In this document: positions 42,836-55,400 of the stretch, piece after piece
Layout: every line of letters begins with the position of its first letter
Position numbering within the stretch: the stretch's first letter is position 1
DNA from: Microthyrium microscopicum
Lineage: Eukaryota > Ascomycota > Dothideomycetes > Microthyriales > Microthyriaceae
NCBI GenBank assembly: GCA_010405405.1
Contig: MU004231.1
Location: 2,409,249-2,473,248 of the forward strand
DNA length: 64,000 nt
Reading direction: 5' to 3'
Notes under the pieces: generated by a model
What the model was told of the DNA's origin: nothing
Database searches by the model: none
What the model saw: only the letters and a program-made list of their open reading frames with translations
Position numbers and translations under genes: made by a program

Positions 42836-44188
42836 TTAGTAAGTAATAATTAAAAATCCTATCCTATAAGTAGTTCTATAGTTATTAAGCTAAAACTCGT
42901 AGAGTTATTTAAAATATAAGGGCCTCGTTCTAAACTAAATAGCTACTTTAGTAATCTTTAATAATATAGCTTTTAGTAGGTTAATTCCTTTTAAAATATT
43001 ACTAATTAGTAGCTAAAGACTATAAAAATTATAAAGTACTATTAAATACTTTTTAAATACTTTATTAGGATATTTATTAAGAATATTTATAATAGCATAT
43101 ATAGTATTATAAGTATTAGAGCTAATTAAGTTAATATATACTAAATCTTCTTTAGTTTATTATTTAAAAGCTTCTATTAAATATATTACTAGATTTAAAG
43201 CTATTAAGTATTCTCTACGTAAATTAATAATTTCTAGGTAAAAGGAACTTAAAAAGGGAATAATAATATAAAAATTAGCTATTTAGTAACTAGCTCTATT
43301 AGTATTTTCGTTTATAAAGAAGTTAAGAAGAGGCTAATTCCTAAAGATACTTTAAAGCTTTAAGAGATTCTATTTATAGATATTTTTAATAAGAGGTAGC
43401 ATATCTCTTTATTATAGAGGATAGTATCCTAAAAGACTTACTAATCTTACTAAATCTACTTTATAGTTATATATTATTAAATAGTATATTTTATTATATA
43501 TATTAAGTAGTAGAGCTTCTTAAACTACTCTCTTTATATAGCGATAATTCTAATTAATTTACTTTTAAGTACGTAAAATAGCTATATTAGATTAAATAAT
43601 TAAAGCTACTATCCTAAAAGCTAAGTACCCTTTAAATTAAGAATGCGCTTTTTATTAACTAATATATTCTATAAGTTAATAATAGTAATAACGGCAACTT
43701 TAATAAGTAGAACTAAAAAGATTATTCTTTAGTAGTAATATTTAGTATTATAAGATATTTACTTATTCTTATAGAGTTTAATTTAGTAATCTAGAAGCTA
43801 TTTTTAGCTTAGATAATATAATATTTCTAAAGGTAGAAAGGAATTATAAATATAATTTAAATTAATTAGAAACTTATACTATTATATAGAGCTAAATAAA
43901 AAGAATACGTACGTCTTAAAAAATTTCTTATTTAGGTATTAAATATTATACTATTTGTATAGTAAAGTTAATCTTATTTTTAGTTAATTAAAAGACGTAA
44001 GAAAGATTAGGATTAAAGGGATGCTAGTCTTTATTAAGAAATTAAGCTAAATATATACTTACGTATCCTTTTATTATACTAATAGATTAAGTTATACCTA
44101 TCCGTAGTAGTATATTAGTAAATTATAGTAATATACCGCCGCAGAAGGTATACTGCAGAAGTGAGAAATACTGTATTACTATAAAGGC
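42836..44188. other. RIP-mutated DNA, unassigned, between Gypsy C and the Tc1-like element
   Basis: AT-rich, no gene seen. CpA/TpG content rises from about 44,100 onward, where short unmutated patches such as accgccgcagaagg appear just before the transposon end. Confidence 0.55.
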
Positions 44189-44190
44189 TA

Positions 44191-47100
44191 CAGTGCCATT
44201 AGGGTTATATTGTCCCCCCTCTAAAATTATGAAATAGCGCTTTAGGGCCTAATTAGAGGGCGAGAAGATCTAAAGAGTGTATTAGTATGTAAATTTAGTA
44301 GTATAGCTTCTTAAATTGATCTTACTAACTCTATCTTTTTCCTAAATTATAATATTATTTGTTTTAAAGCTAAATCTTTATTAAATATCTTGATTTTTAG
44401 TGTTTTAATATTATAACGAACGAGTTTTTAATATACCGCGCTATCTTGATTCTTACTGCTAAAAATAGGTGTAAGATATAATTAACCTTAGCTACTATAA
44501 GATATTTATTGCTAAAGCTATTAGATGCTATAAGAATATTGTAAAATATTAGCGTTGAATAGTAAAGATTAGGGGCTTATTCGATTTTGTAAAGTTATAT
44601 TTAGGGCCTTTATTAGTAGTAGATTTTAATATATAGGTCGGATTATTTAAATATTTGCTTTATTAACCTAATTTAATATAATTTAAGATATTAGAGTTTA
44701 TTTAGAATGTATATAAGGTAGTAATGAGTTAATGTATTATCTCTTAGGTCCTAAATAGGTATAATTATACTAAAAAGAAAGTTAGTAATAAACTAATACT
44801 AAGGGACGTATTCTTATATTTTATAGTTAAAGGTTATTACTACTTAGCGCTTTGCTAAAGCCTATTATAAATATTGCTTATAGATGTTAAAATATACTAT
44901 TAAATAGCTTATCTTTATTAATGAAGTAGGGTGTAATATTATTAGTATCTTAAGAACGATAGGATAGAGTGAATTAGATATTAAACTAAATATTAAGAGC
45001 TTCTTAGTATTAGATAAGCAAAAATCAAAGAATATTAGTAACACTACTAAATAGTATAATATCCTACTAATATATAGCGTTAATGGCATCCTATTAGTAG
45101 ATATCTACAAAGCTAATAGCAATAGTAATAGCTTTGCCTAATAGTATAAGAATAAGCTTCTAGATATCTATTAGCCTTATCCTCTTCTTTAAAGTATTAT
45201 CGTTATAGATAATATGTTCTTTTATTATAGCGAAGAGGTCTATAAGATATTTAAAACTATAAGGGTGTAATTGGAATTCCTATTACTATACTACCTAGAT
45301 TTCAACCCTATTAAAGAATTTTTTAGTAATTTAAAGGCCTAGTTAAAGGTAAATAACTACTAGTAGTATAGCTATAAGAATTCTCTATCTTTTAAGCAGT
45401 TTTTAAGTATTAGAATTAAAGTTTTAAGTAAAGGAGTACTTAGTAGGAAGCGAGCTAAAGGGCATATTTAATATAGCAGTTATATTATAAAGGAAGCTAA
45501 AATTCTTTAGGGCCTAGGGTTATATAGGAATATCTAGGAAACAGCTTTAATTATTACTTCTAATCCTAACTTCTTTATACTATAATAAGAATTTAATATT
45601 AAACTACTACTACTATAAATTTTACCTACTTAACTTAGAACTAGTACTATTAATAAGAGAAATCTAATATATATAGTACTAATAGAAATTAGTAATAAAT
45701 TCCTTACAAAGTTAGATTATATTATTAAAATCTTATATTATAGCTCTTATTAAAAGATACTTAAACTAAGTATAATCTTTACTTACTATATAGCCTAAAC
45801 GATATCCTTTATTCTAAAGAGCCTTAATAATAGCTAAAAATACTAAACGCTATTAAAAACCTAAATTAATATTATACTAGCTATTAAATATATTAAATTC
45901 TTCTTCTAGATAGTATTTTTAGACTAATAGTAGCTTAAGGATTAAACCTAAAGCTATAGCTAATCTACTACGACGTAGTAGAAAGCTTAAGTATATATAT
46001 TAGCTTTAGCTACTCTAGACCCTACTAGAGCCTCTATTAAGTAAGTTTAAGCTCTCTTAATCATAATAAATATTAATATAAATAGGTTGCAAAGTAGAAT
46101 TCAATGCTATTATTATTGTTATAGTTACAATTCAATAATAAGCTCTTTAAATAGTTATAGCTTCTAATAAGTTTAATATTATAATCTTAGGTAGTGCTTT
46201 AATTTTAGCCTTATTAAAGGCTATCTTTTAGGCCTATTTATTTAACATTATAGCTATAAGGAAGATATATTTACTATAAGAATCAATCTAGTAATAACTA
46301 CTATTAAGATAATTTAGATAGTAGTTATCCTAATATAGCTATTTACTTAATAATATAATAAATTTTAAGGTAGAATTTATACGTCATTAGTATTCTTTAT
46401 AGCATAGATTTATCTATTTAAGTATCTTAGCTACTATCGCTAACGCTAGAGGAAGTTATTTAGGCTTAGTAATACTAAATATAATCTTCTATTTAGGATT
46501 ACTAACGCGTTAAGAGTTCTTACAAAAATCAAACTAGTACTAGTAAGTAATTTAGTACTAAATTAGAGTAAGAATACTATTAAGCTCCTTATTACTTAGG
46601 TTAGAATTAATACTAAAGCTATACTAAAGATCTTTAGTCCTCTTCTTTATCTATTACTTTAAAAATATCTATATTAAGATAGTAGAACTATATATTATTC
46701 CTTACTCTTTAAGGCGTAGATTAAGCTATTTCTATATCTTTTTAAGTACTTTAACTAGACTCTAGTAAAGATAATCAAATTTATTCTTAATAGTAGGTAT
46801 TCCTTACTTTTAGATCTTTATAATAATAATAATTTTAGAAAGGAATTTAGATACTAGTAAAGCTAAAGGTATAGAGTTAATCTAGAGAACTAAGGCGCTA
46901 GAATTAGGTAAAAATATCTTAGGATACTAAGTACTATTTATTATAGTATTTTAGATGCTAGTTTTAGGTAAATACATCTCTTAGATATAGTTTAAGCTAT
47001 ATTAACACTTATAGATAATATCTTAAGTAGCATTAGGAATATTTTAGGTTACTTTAACTAGAAGGGATTAAGTAATATTAATATCTTAAAGATATAATTT

Positions 47101-48193
47101 ATTAGTAACGTACTTTAAGATATCTTAAGTCTTACTATCTTATTATAAAGGATACTTATCTAGTTAAACCTAAGAAGTTAGCAATATTAGTAAACAATTA
47201 AGAATAATAGTATTTATATTAATTTTACTATAAAGAATAGGTAATAGCATAAGCTTAGTATAAGATATAGGAATTAGATTCCTAAGATAAGAAGATATAG
47301 CTAGAGCCTTTAAGGCTAGCGTAGACGTTTTTAGTAAAGGAATTCCGCCTATATTTATATAGATCTTAAATAACTATCTTATAGCCTTTTTAAATATTAG
47401 TATATAGTATTTACCTATAGTATATATTAAAATATAGCAATTTAAAGATTAGATAGAACTAAGAACTTAACAAGTATAAATTATAGTATTAAGAAATATT
47501 TTAGTACTAAAAGAGTAGTAAAAAGTTATATAAAAGATATTAAGGAATTATTAAAAGTAAGATAATATTAAATAGGTATATTTTAATAATTTTAGACTAG
47601 ATTAATAGAATATCTTATAGTTATTACTCTTACTACTTTATTAACTTTAAAATAGTACTCTATTAGCGTTACTAATACTAAATCTTTAGCTTCTTTACTA
47701 CTATTAGATTTAATTATTAATAAAATAGCCTTTAGTGCTAATAATCCTATGCTATTTAATATCTTTAACTCTAGATCTTTAACTCTACTAGTAGGAATAC
47801 TACTATTCTACCTACTTTATCTTTAATATTTTTAGGAACCTAACTCAAGATTATGGCCTAATTAGCTCTATTAAGATATAATTACTATTAAAAAACTTTA
47901 AATACTATTAACTAGTAAAAATACTACCTATTTAAGATATCTTAAAGTAAGGAACAAGTAATAATTAAATACTACTATTTCGCTATCTATATTGTTAGTA
48001 TAGCTTTAAAAGCAATCTAAGATATAGTATTTAGAAAGGATAGTTTTTAGGGGCTGCTAATAGGCCGCAACCAGAATACGCCCTATAAATTTGCACTATA
48101 ATGCCTATCCTGTCCTAAGGATCCACCCAATTACGGCATGATCCACTAATTATCCATTTTAAGGGGGGGGACAACATAACCCCAATGGCACTG
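44191..48193 (+). mobile_element. Tc1/mariner-like DNA transposon, 4.0 kb, inactivated
   Basis: Inverted ends of about 40 bp start CAGTGCCATTRGGGTTATRT followed by a TTGTCCCCCC run: 44191-44230 on the plus strand and 48193-48153 on the minus strand. Both are flanked by TA (44189-44190 and 48194-48195), the Tc1/mariner target. A plus-strand transposase relic spans roughly 44,480-45,500. First Asp region near 44,915-44,935 (FINEVGC), second near 45,190-45,220 (VIDNMFFYYSEEV), third near 45,280-45,340 (YYLDFNPIKEFFSNLKA), i.e. a DDE/DDD catalytic order. Several in-frame stops interrupt it. About 2.5 kb (45,560-48,050) between transposase and right end is unexplained, making the element about twice the usual Tc1 length. 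Confidence 0.8.
48153..48193. repeat. Right terminal inverted repeat of the Tc1-like element
   Basis: Contains the AAGGGGGGGG run and ends ...CCAATGGCACTG followed by TA. Reverse-complement partner of 44191-44230. It is barely RIP-mutated and sits exactly at the AT-rich/genic boundary. Confidence 0.8.
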
Positions 48194-49997
48194 TAAAGCT
48201 CTCCGCCACTCCCGCGATTTCCTAAATTTGGCTGAACGGTTGTGGAGCTTATTTTTTTTATGTAGCAACGCCACCATGTTTCGCAATCATCGTGCAACAT
48301 CGATACGAATTCTCTTCGATGAAATGAAACGTTATCGAACACTACTCCTCACGTTCCAGCAAGCATCTCTGATGCAGCTAGGCAAGCCAGGTCTCGACAT
48401 ATGCAAGTCAAGCTTTTTCCACCCAACCTTCCGCTTGGAGAAGGACAGCTTGGCGCATTTGTTTCTCAGAATAGAAGAATTAAGCATCACTTTGACATTG
48501 ACAGTTGATGAACCCTCCCCATCACCAACTACCAAGACCAATGCCCTAGATCACAGACCTCCCAAGAACAAATAGGCCGCTGATCCATTCTCCTTTGTTC
48601 CAACAAATTTTAATCTTACCCCGTAAACAACCATTACTACCAAGCTCAGCTTCAGCTTCTCTAAAGATCAGTTCCAAACTTATCAAACCTGTCTTATTCA
48701 GATATGATAGAGCCAATAATTGAGCATCAAACGCCGCGCGTCAGAACATCCAACGGAAATCCTACCATCCATTCACCTGCCAAGAACTGTCGCTGTTGAA
48801 AGCCAGTCTGATCTCCCGCTTGGCCAAGCCGTCATGTAACCAGTCACATTGCGCAGAAAGTTGAAACACACCTGCCAGGTATTTTGAAATGTTTCATCCT
48901 GCCCAACATGACCCCAACGGTCTGGAGCCAATCCATTCTTTTTGCGTGAGATCCTGGATGACGATCTAAATATTGGCATCATGCCAAAAATGCAATTGTA
49001 AATCATGAGGATGAATGAGGTATCGCTTCACGCGACCAGAGAGATATTATTTATGCATTATCGAATGAATGAATTATGAGGAATTCACAGCTCATTTTCA
49101 ATGTTCAATCATTAAACCAATGACGGACTTTTGTTTGGCAGGACGGAGATTGAAGTCACTTTGACCCCAAGCCAAACGAAACGAGGTACCTGCGAACTAC
49201 TTCGTCGTTGGTCTACTGGCAAGACTGGTACCTGACCTAGAGACGGCGAGAGGGCGGTTCCGGTTTTGTGTTTCGAAATTTATCACTTCTGAGTTCTGTC
49301 CTGTCACGTTGATTTTTTGGGCACGGAATCTAGACTAGTTCCTACGATATAACAGTTTTATTGCTGGAGTAAATGTCAATTCTCTCTCACCATCTGTATA
49401 GAAGTACTTCATATCGATTAATTCATTACTGGAAAAGGGTCAAATGTACAATCAAAGCTCTTATGATTAGAAATATTCATGCATGAGGTATATCTGCTAG
49501 AAAAGCGCATCAAAAAGCCTCACTTTTACACGCTGAATTGTGGATATACCGACCTTCCTGAGGCTGGAGCATCTTTTCAATGATCAAGAAAGATCACTTG
49601 CGCGTTGGAGTAATAATGTCATAAAACCAGGACTTCGCGGTGGAAATCGGGTGGGAAGCTGTGTAGAATTTAGGAGGCAAGGTAATAATGAGCTTTGCCG
49701 CTTTATTGCGCTTATCGAACATCAAACTCGAACAGGGTTTTATCCATTGCTCATAGATGTTTTAACTCATGAATATCTCATTTCTTTGCGATAAGTTGCA
49801 TTCTTTGGAAGGCAGTTGAAGTAAACAGTCGTTGCCATGGAGAGTCGCGCTAAGCCCAAATCAGTAAATCGTACACAATCTCTACTCAGAACCTCCTCTC
49901 CCAGATCTTCAATCCTCGAACCTTGCATAGATCCAACAACATCTCTCATTTTACCGGTCTACAATCAAGCTCACGAACTTACATGGCCTAGTACAAC
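48194..49997. other. Intergenic region right of the boundary
   Basis: Balanced base composition. It holds one weak ORF (48276-48575) and the promoter side of the haspin-like gene. Otherwise only short spurious frames are seen, and no RNA gene or repeat was recognised. Confidence 0.6.
48276..48575 (+). CDS. Small hypothetical protein (99 aa), doubtful
   Basis: The frame starts at ATG 48276 (MFRNHRATSIRILFDEMK) and is open to a TAG at 48573-48575. No signal peptide, membrane segment or known motif is seen; the last 20 residues are rich in Pro, Ser and Thr. The same frame is also open upstream of the ATG to about 48228. It begins about 80 bp right of the Tc1-like element, so it may be the surviving tail of a gene whose 5' part was lost to the AT-rich block, a genuine small gene, or chance. 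Its minus strand also has open frames, which lowers trust in it. Confidence 0.25.
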   Translation: MFRNHRATSIRILFDEMKRYRTLLLTFQQASLMQLGKPGLDICKSSFFHPTFRLEKDSLAHLFLRIEELSITLTLTVDEPSPSPTTKTNALDHRPPKNK

Positions 49998-51761
49998 ATG
50001 GCACCACAAAAAAAAGGATATGGCAAGCGGCGGCGGCCAGAGCCTGTGTTTCGACTGACACCATTACTTCAGTCCAGTCCACGAAAAGCGCCAGCGGAGC
50101 CGAATATTGATGACCTTACACTCCAACTCGAGAAAATCCAGATAGAACAGGATGATAGTATCCTCACTCGCTCTAGACGGAAAAAGCTGCTCGAGTCTCA
50201 AGAGATGCCTCCAACAATGGCTCCAACGCCAACTCGATCTAGAAGCCCGATAAAGACCAGAACCCAGGAACCATTAGAAGTGGACGACTTGGCAGCACTG
50301 GTCACATCACTGGCAATTGAGAGTAGCCCTTCGCGTGAAGCTCAAATCAAGCCCCAATCGGAAATAGACACAATCCCAGATCTATCAGAATCATCAATAT
50401 CACAAACCTCATCCACAATATCTCTCGTCGAGCCACTCGACCCATACACCGCACCACTTCTATCACTATCCTCCGACCCAGTCAACCGCATTAATCCAAC
50501 TCCCTTCTCAGACTGGTCTTCCTCTCTCGAACCACACTTCAACATCATCAAAATCGCCGAAGCGTCCTACGGCGAAGTCTACCGTCTAAAACTCAAAGCA
50601 CGCCACCCACTATTCACCGTCTCCGACGAGTCCGTTCTCAAAGTCCTAGCTCTCAAACCACCACCAACCAACCGCAAAAAGACCAAGGCGCAGCAAAACA
50701 AAGAGGACTTTATGTCAGCGGTTGACAACGTGGCTGCTGAGGTTAAGCTCCTGCAGCGCATGGCCGATATTCCCAGCTTTACCAACTTCCGCGATGTGCG
50801 TGTATTGCGTGGCCGACCGAGTCCCGTGTTTGCGAAAGCGTGGGCGGCATTCAATGAGGAACGCGAAGAGGAGGATAAAAGCGTATTTCCGGATCCTAGC
50901 AAGAAGACGGCGTATAGTCCAGACCAACTATGGGCAGTCATTGAGATGCAGGATGCTGGCAAAGATCTAGAGCACATATGTCTGAAGAACGTGTTCGCGG
51001 TATGGGACGTATTCTGGGGCGTTACATTAGCCCTCGCCAAGGGAGAGCAAGAGGCGGAATTTGAGCATCGAGATCTGCACATGGGCAATATTTGCGTGAA
51101 GCCGCGCAAGGAAGACGATGAGATTGGTGCAGAGAACGCTAGAGTACGCAATGTACATGGCAAGCTGGGCTTTACTGGATTGGAACCTACACTTATCGAC
51201 TATACGCTGTCGAGAGCCGAGACATTTGGGAGAGACGAGAGAGGTCGGACAGTGCCGCTGGTGGAGTTTCTGGATTTGACGACTGAGGGGGCGCTATTTG
51301 AGGCCGATGCTACGTATGAATATCAGTATGAGGTTTATCGGTATATGCGGTCTGCCATGTACTTCTCTGATGCGTTGGCTGAGTACAACGAGGATGATGC
51401 CGCGGAGTCTGGACGGACGTGGGCTGGCTTTCATCCGCAGACGAATTTAGTGTGGCTGCACTTTATTTTGCATAAGATGTTGGAGACTGTCGTCTGGCCG
51501 AGCAAGAGTATGCCCAAAACGCTCCAGTTTCTGGAAGTTCGGGGAAAGCAAGAGGACAAGGAGGCGCGGGCCAAAGCGAAGGAATTGGAAGCAGCGCTCA
51601 AGAAATTGAGAAAGATGTTGGATCCTCGCCATATTTCAGGTGAAGATCTGGGATCTGCTGCAGACCTGGTCTCCATAGCACTTGATAGTGAGTGGCTAGA
51701 CATGGAAGACATTGTTGGGGATGGAGATGATTCTCTTAGTTCTCTGCTTGAACGGAGCTGA
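49998..51761 (+). CDS. Haspin-like serine/threonine kinase (587 aa)
   Basis: Intronless. Haspin kinases phosphorylate histone H3 on Thr3 in mitosis, which helps place the chromosomal passenger complex at centromeres. Residues 1-175 are low-complexity and basic/Ser/Pro-rich (MAPQKKGYGKRRRPEP). The kinase part runs from ~180 to ~570: Gly-rich loop ASYGEVYRL near 187, β3-Lys region ESVLKVLALK, αC Glu in AAEVKLLQRM, hinge IEMQDAGKDLEH, catalytic HRDLHMGN at 357, then LIDYTLSR with DYT near 401 in place of DFG. That substitution and the large insertions are typical of haspin. The C-terminal lobe contains FHPQTNLVWLHFILHKMLE. The start was chosen because it is the first ATG leading into the basic N-terminus. 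The family is clear; the physiological role is inferred from the family. Confidence 0.93.
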   Translation: MAPQKKGYGKRRRPEPVFRLTPLLQSSPRKAPAEPNIDDLTLQLEKIQIEQDDSILTRSRRKKLLESQEMPPTMAPTPTRSRSPIKTRTQEPLEVDDLAALVTSLAIESSPSREAQIKPQSEIDTIPDLSESSISQTSSTISLVEPLDPYTAPLLSLSSDPVNRINPTPFSDWSSSLEPHFNIIKIAEASYGEVYRLKLKARHPLFTVSDESVLKVLALKPPPTNRKKTKAQQNKEDFMSAVDNVAAEVKLLQRMADIPSFTNFRDVRVLRGRPSPVFAKAWAAFNEEREEEDKSVFPDPSKKTAYSPDQLWAVIEMQDAGKDLEHICLKNVFAVWDVFWGVTLALAKGEQEAEFEHRDLHMGNICVKPRKEDDEIGAENARVRNVHGKLGFTGLEPTLIDYTLSRAETFGRDERGRTVPLVEFLDLTTEGALFEADATYEYQYEVYRYMRSAMYFSDALAEYNEDDAAESGRTWAGFHPQTNLVWLHFILHKMLETVVWPSKSMPKTLQFLEVRGKQEDKEARAKAKELEAALKKLRKMLDPRHISGEDLGSAADLVSIALDSEWLDMEDIVGDGDDSLSSLLERS

Positions 51762-52408
51762 TCTTGTAATGCTCAGTATGACGATTTTGCTTTATAGCGA
51801 GGCGTTGGGTCTTGTTGCTTATACTAGATTTGTAGAATTATCAACTCATTCCATATACTTTGAGTCTCATTACTACGACCTAGCCATCTTTGTTGTTGGA
51901 TTATTTCCGTTCGGGGTTTCCAAGAGTCGTTGCACGAAAGTCATGCCGCTCTGGTCAGTGCAGCTTGCTGCCTTCTCGTTGGCTGGAGACCAAGGAGTGC
52001 GATCTCTCATAAGGTTCGTATCGCTTTTCTGGCAGCTATATCTTCCTTCGACATTAGCCTCCTAATGAAATCCAATACTTGTTCCAAATTGGGAAAGAGC
52101 GTCAGGTGATATCGCGTGTTTCACGTGGCGCTCTTTCCGAATCGGCTGAGACAGGTGGACTTAACTCCGGTGGCAAGTACATCTCGAACGTCACTTCTGC
52201 TTTCCGTTCCAGTCACTACTCAACTGAGGCCGCCTCAATAAATCCGGTCATTCCTGGGCGATTGCTCTTTCCTTCACTCTTTGATTGGAAATTTCTACCT
52301 CATGGCCCACATCTCTTGACCTGATCTTTTCCTCTCTCCCACCCTCCCTCCACCGCCCTCTCTACCTCCGAACATCAGTCCTACACTCGAATTACAACTG
52401 TCATCAAC
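51762..52408. other. Intergenic region between haspin-like and Rad26-like genes
   Basis: Holds the 3' flank of the kinase and the promoter of the repair gene. Open frames here look spurious. A pyrimidine-rich tract lies at its right end. Confidence 0.6.
52327..52370 (+). promoter_or_regulatory. CT-rich tract upstream of the Rad26-like gene
   Basis: A 44 bp stretch made almost only of C and T lies about 40 bp before the start codon. Such tracts often mark the core promoter or transcription start zone of filamentous fungal genes. Inferred from composition only. Confidence 0.4.
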
Positions 52409-55400
52409 ATGGAAGAATTTCTAGCTGTCGCGCGCGATCAAGACGAACTAGAGCGAGACATTGGTCGCCAGGCCGACCAGATACTCACGGAGCAAGCGGA
52501 TGAGCGCGATGTGAAGCGACTCGAAAAGACACAATCACAACTCGACAAATTGGCCGTGCAAATACGGAAGATCAACGAGAGACTCGCCGGACCTGGATCT
52601 TCGTTTGTGAAAAATCCACTTCGAAACGAGAAGTCTAGATTGGAGAAGGAGATCGATGGATTGAAGAAGGAAGTTGATCAGATCAATGGTCGCATTGCTG
52701 AGCGACACCAAGACTCGACAATCGAATCTCACGACAATGGCCGGTTACCAAACGAAAGCCGACGCGATTTTCTTATTCGGACCGGCAAAATTACTCCATT
52801 CTCGAAGCTTGCGCAAACTCAGGCGCCATCAGCGAACCTTGCGGATATATTGCTGGCAGCAGAAAAGGAAGGCGAGGTTGAAGATGAAGTTGATGAACTC
52901 GAGTCTGCTAGTGGTCCGGTCTCTCATCAAAATCTTTTACAGCCTGGGTTCGCAAATGATGATTCTAGCAGCACCAATGATTTGCGACGCCATGCTCTTG
53001 GTCTTCGAACTCAGAAGCGACGAAAGGTCGGAGGCTCTGACGTCTCAGATGGTGTCCGTGTATCACATTCACCTTCAGCTGACGAGTTCCAGCCTCTTGA
53101 TAGCAGCGGGCGGGCTTCTATTGGTGAGGACAGCGGTAGCGACTTTGATACTGAAGAGCGTCCGACCAAACTAAATGTCACAAAATCTAAAGCTAAATCT
53201 CGTTCGAAGAAGCGAAAAGCAGAAGATGATGGAAGCGAAGAAAACGACGAGATTGATGATCTCACAGGCGTCGATGATGGAAATGAGGCCCACTATCAAG
53301 CGCGACTGAAGAATTGGAGCCGAAAACGTGCTGCTGCTCGCGAGAAGGCTCTTTTACGGACTGACGACACATCGGCTAAAAATGCCGATCATGACAATCG
53401 CGCCGAATGGCTTAAACCTCACCCTTTGCGACCAGATGCTGTTCTAAGCGAAAACTTCAAAATTCCTGGGGACGTCTATCCGTCATTGTTTGACTATCAA
53501 AAGACTGGGGTTCGATGGCTTCACGAACTTTACCAGCAACAAGTTGGTGGAATCGTTGGCGATGAAATGGGTCTCGGTAAAACTATTCAAATCATCTCAT
53601 TCCTTGCCGGACTGCACTATTCTGAGCAGATGAAGGCTCCGACCATCGTTGTATGCCCAGCGACAGTCATGAGACAATGGGTCGATGAATTCCACAAATG
53701 GTGGCCGCCCCTTCGAGTTTCGATTTTGCATTCATCTGGAAGTGGAATGATCAATGTTCGAGAAGAAAAAGACTTCGAAGACGAGCTTGAATACGAACGT
53801 GCTGATCGGGGTGCTGCTCCCAAATCCAAGAACTACAAATCTGCCAAGGGCATTGTTGATCGAGTCTTCAAACATGGGCACATTCTTGTCACTACATATT
53901 CTGGGCTTCAAACATATGCTGAACTGCTTCTTTCTCGAGAGTGGCAGTATGCGGTACTGGACGAAGGTCACAAGATTCGAAATCCTAACACAGCCATCAC
54001 TCTCTATTGCAAAGAGTTGAGAACCCCCAACCGAATCATTCTGTCTGGAACACCCATGCAAAACAATCTCGTGGAGCTTTGGTCCCTCTTCGACTTTGTC
54101 TATCCTATGAGACTCGGAACCCTTGTAACTTTCCGTCAACAATTCGAATATCCTATCAAGCAAGGCGGGTACTCGCATGCATCGAATCTTGCTGTTGAGA
54201 CTGCGATGAAGTGCGCAGAGACTCTGAAAGACGCAATAAGTCCCTATCTTCTGCAACGGTTCAAAGTCGATGTTGCTGCAGATCTTCCCAAGAAGTCTGA
54301 GCGAGTCTTATTCTGCAAGTTGACCAGCAAGCAACGACGCGAATACAAACACTTCCTAGATTCTGGAGACATGGCATCTATTACCGCGGGAAAGAGACAG
54401 CCTTTGTATGGTGTGGACATTTTGCGCAAAATCTGCAATCATCCTGATCTAGTTGATCACAAGCGATTGTCAAAGAAGCCAGACTATGATTATGGCGATC
54501 CCGCAATGTCTGGGAAGATGCAAGTTGTCAAGGTAGGCTTTCTATATTACCACATATATCCTGCCCAGGTTTACTAACAAGGTAACAGGCGCTATTGGAG
54601 CTTTGGAAGACCAACGGCCATAAGACATTGCTATTTGCTCAGCATAGAATCATGTTGGACATTTTGCAGCGCTTCTTGAACAATATGGAGGGATTCAACT
54701 ACATGAGAATGGATGGAAACACCACTATCAAAGATCGGCAGACCCTTGTTGACAAGTTCAACCGCGATCCAAACATCCACGTCTTCCTTCTGACAACCAA
54801 AGTCGGCGGTCTAGGCGTGAATCTCACGGGAGCGGATCGTGTCATCATCTATGACCCAGACTGGAACCCGTCCACAGATGTGCAAGCCCGCGAACGTGCA
54901 TGGCGTCTTGGACAAAAGAAAGAAGTTGAGATCTATCGTCTCATGACAGCTGGTACAATCGAAGAAAAGATATATCACCGACAGATCTTCAAACAATTTC
55001 TGACGAACAAGATCCTCCGAGATCCAAAGAGTCGTCAGACTTTCCAACTCAAAGACTTGCATGATCTATTCACACTTGCCGATCCCACCGACAAGACAGA
55101 AACCGGCTCCATATTCAAAGGCACTGAGATCAAACTCAAGGATAGAAATTCCTCTGAAACGCAACCATCTCATTCAATTTCATCACGCAAGCGTCGAGCT
55201 ACCGATGATGAAGAAGTTGACTCTCCTCGAAAGCGTCGAGCCACCAGCGATGAAGAAGTCGCACGAATCCTACCTATCGCCCCCATTGTCCGCGAGGAAG
55301 AATTCGCCGCCGAAGACCCAACACCTCTCACAGATAAGGAGAAGTCTTCTCGTGTGTTATCTGCGATCTTCTCTCGTGCAGATATCCATTCCGCCCATGA

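Noticed and set aside
44865-45089. Minus-strand 74-codon frame in the AT-rich block
   Set aside because: Hydrophobic, Leu/Ile-rich product of AT-rich DNA lying antisense to the Tc1-like transposase relic.
48115-48342. Minus-strand frame starting MFDNVSFHRREFV, resembling a Tc1 transposase DNxSFHxSEEV block
   Set aside because: It crosses the transposon's right inverted repeat from outside, lacks the other catalytic blocks, and the true DDE relic is on the plus strand at about 44,900-45,340. Chance likeness.
50579-51163. Long minus-strand frame inside the haspin-like gene
   Set aside because: Antisense shadow of a clear kinase coding region; no domain of its own.
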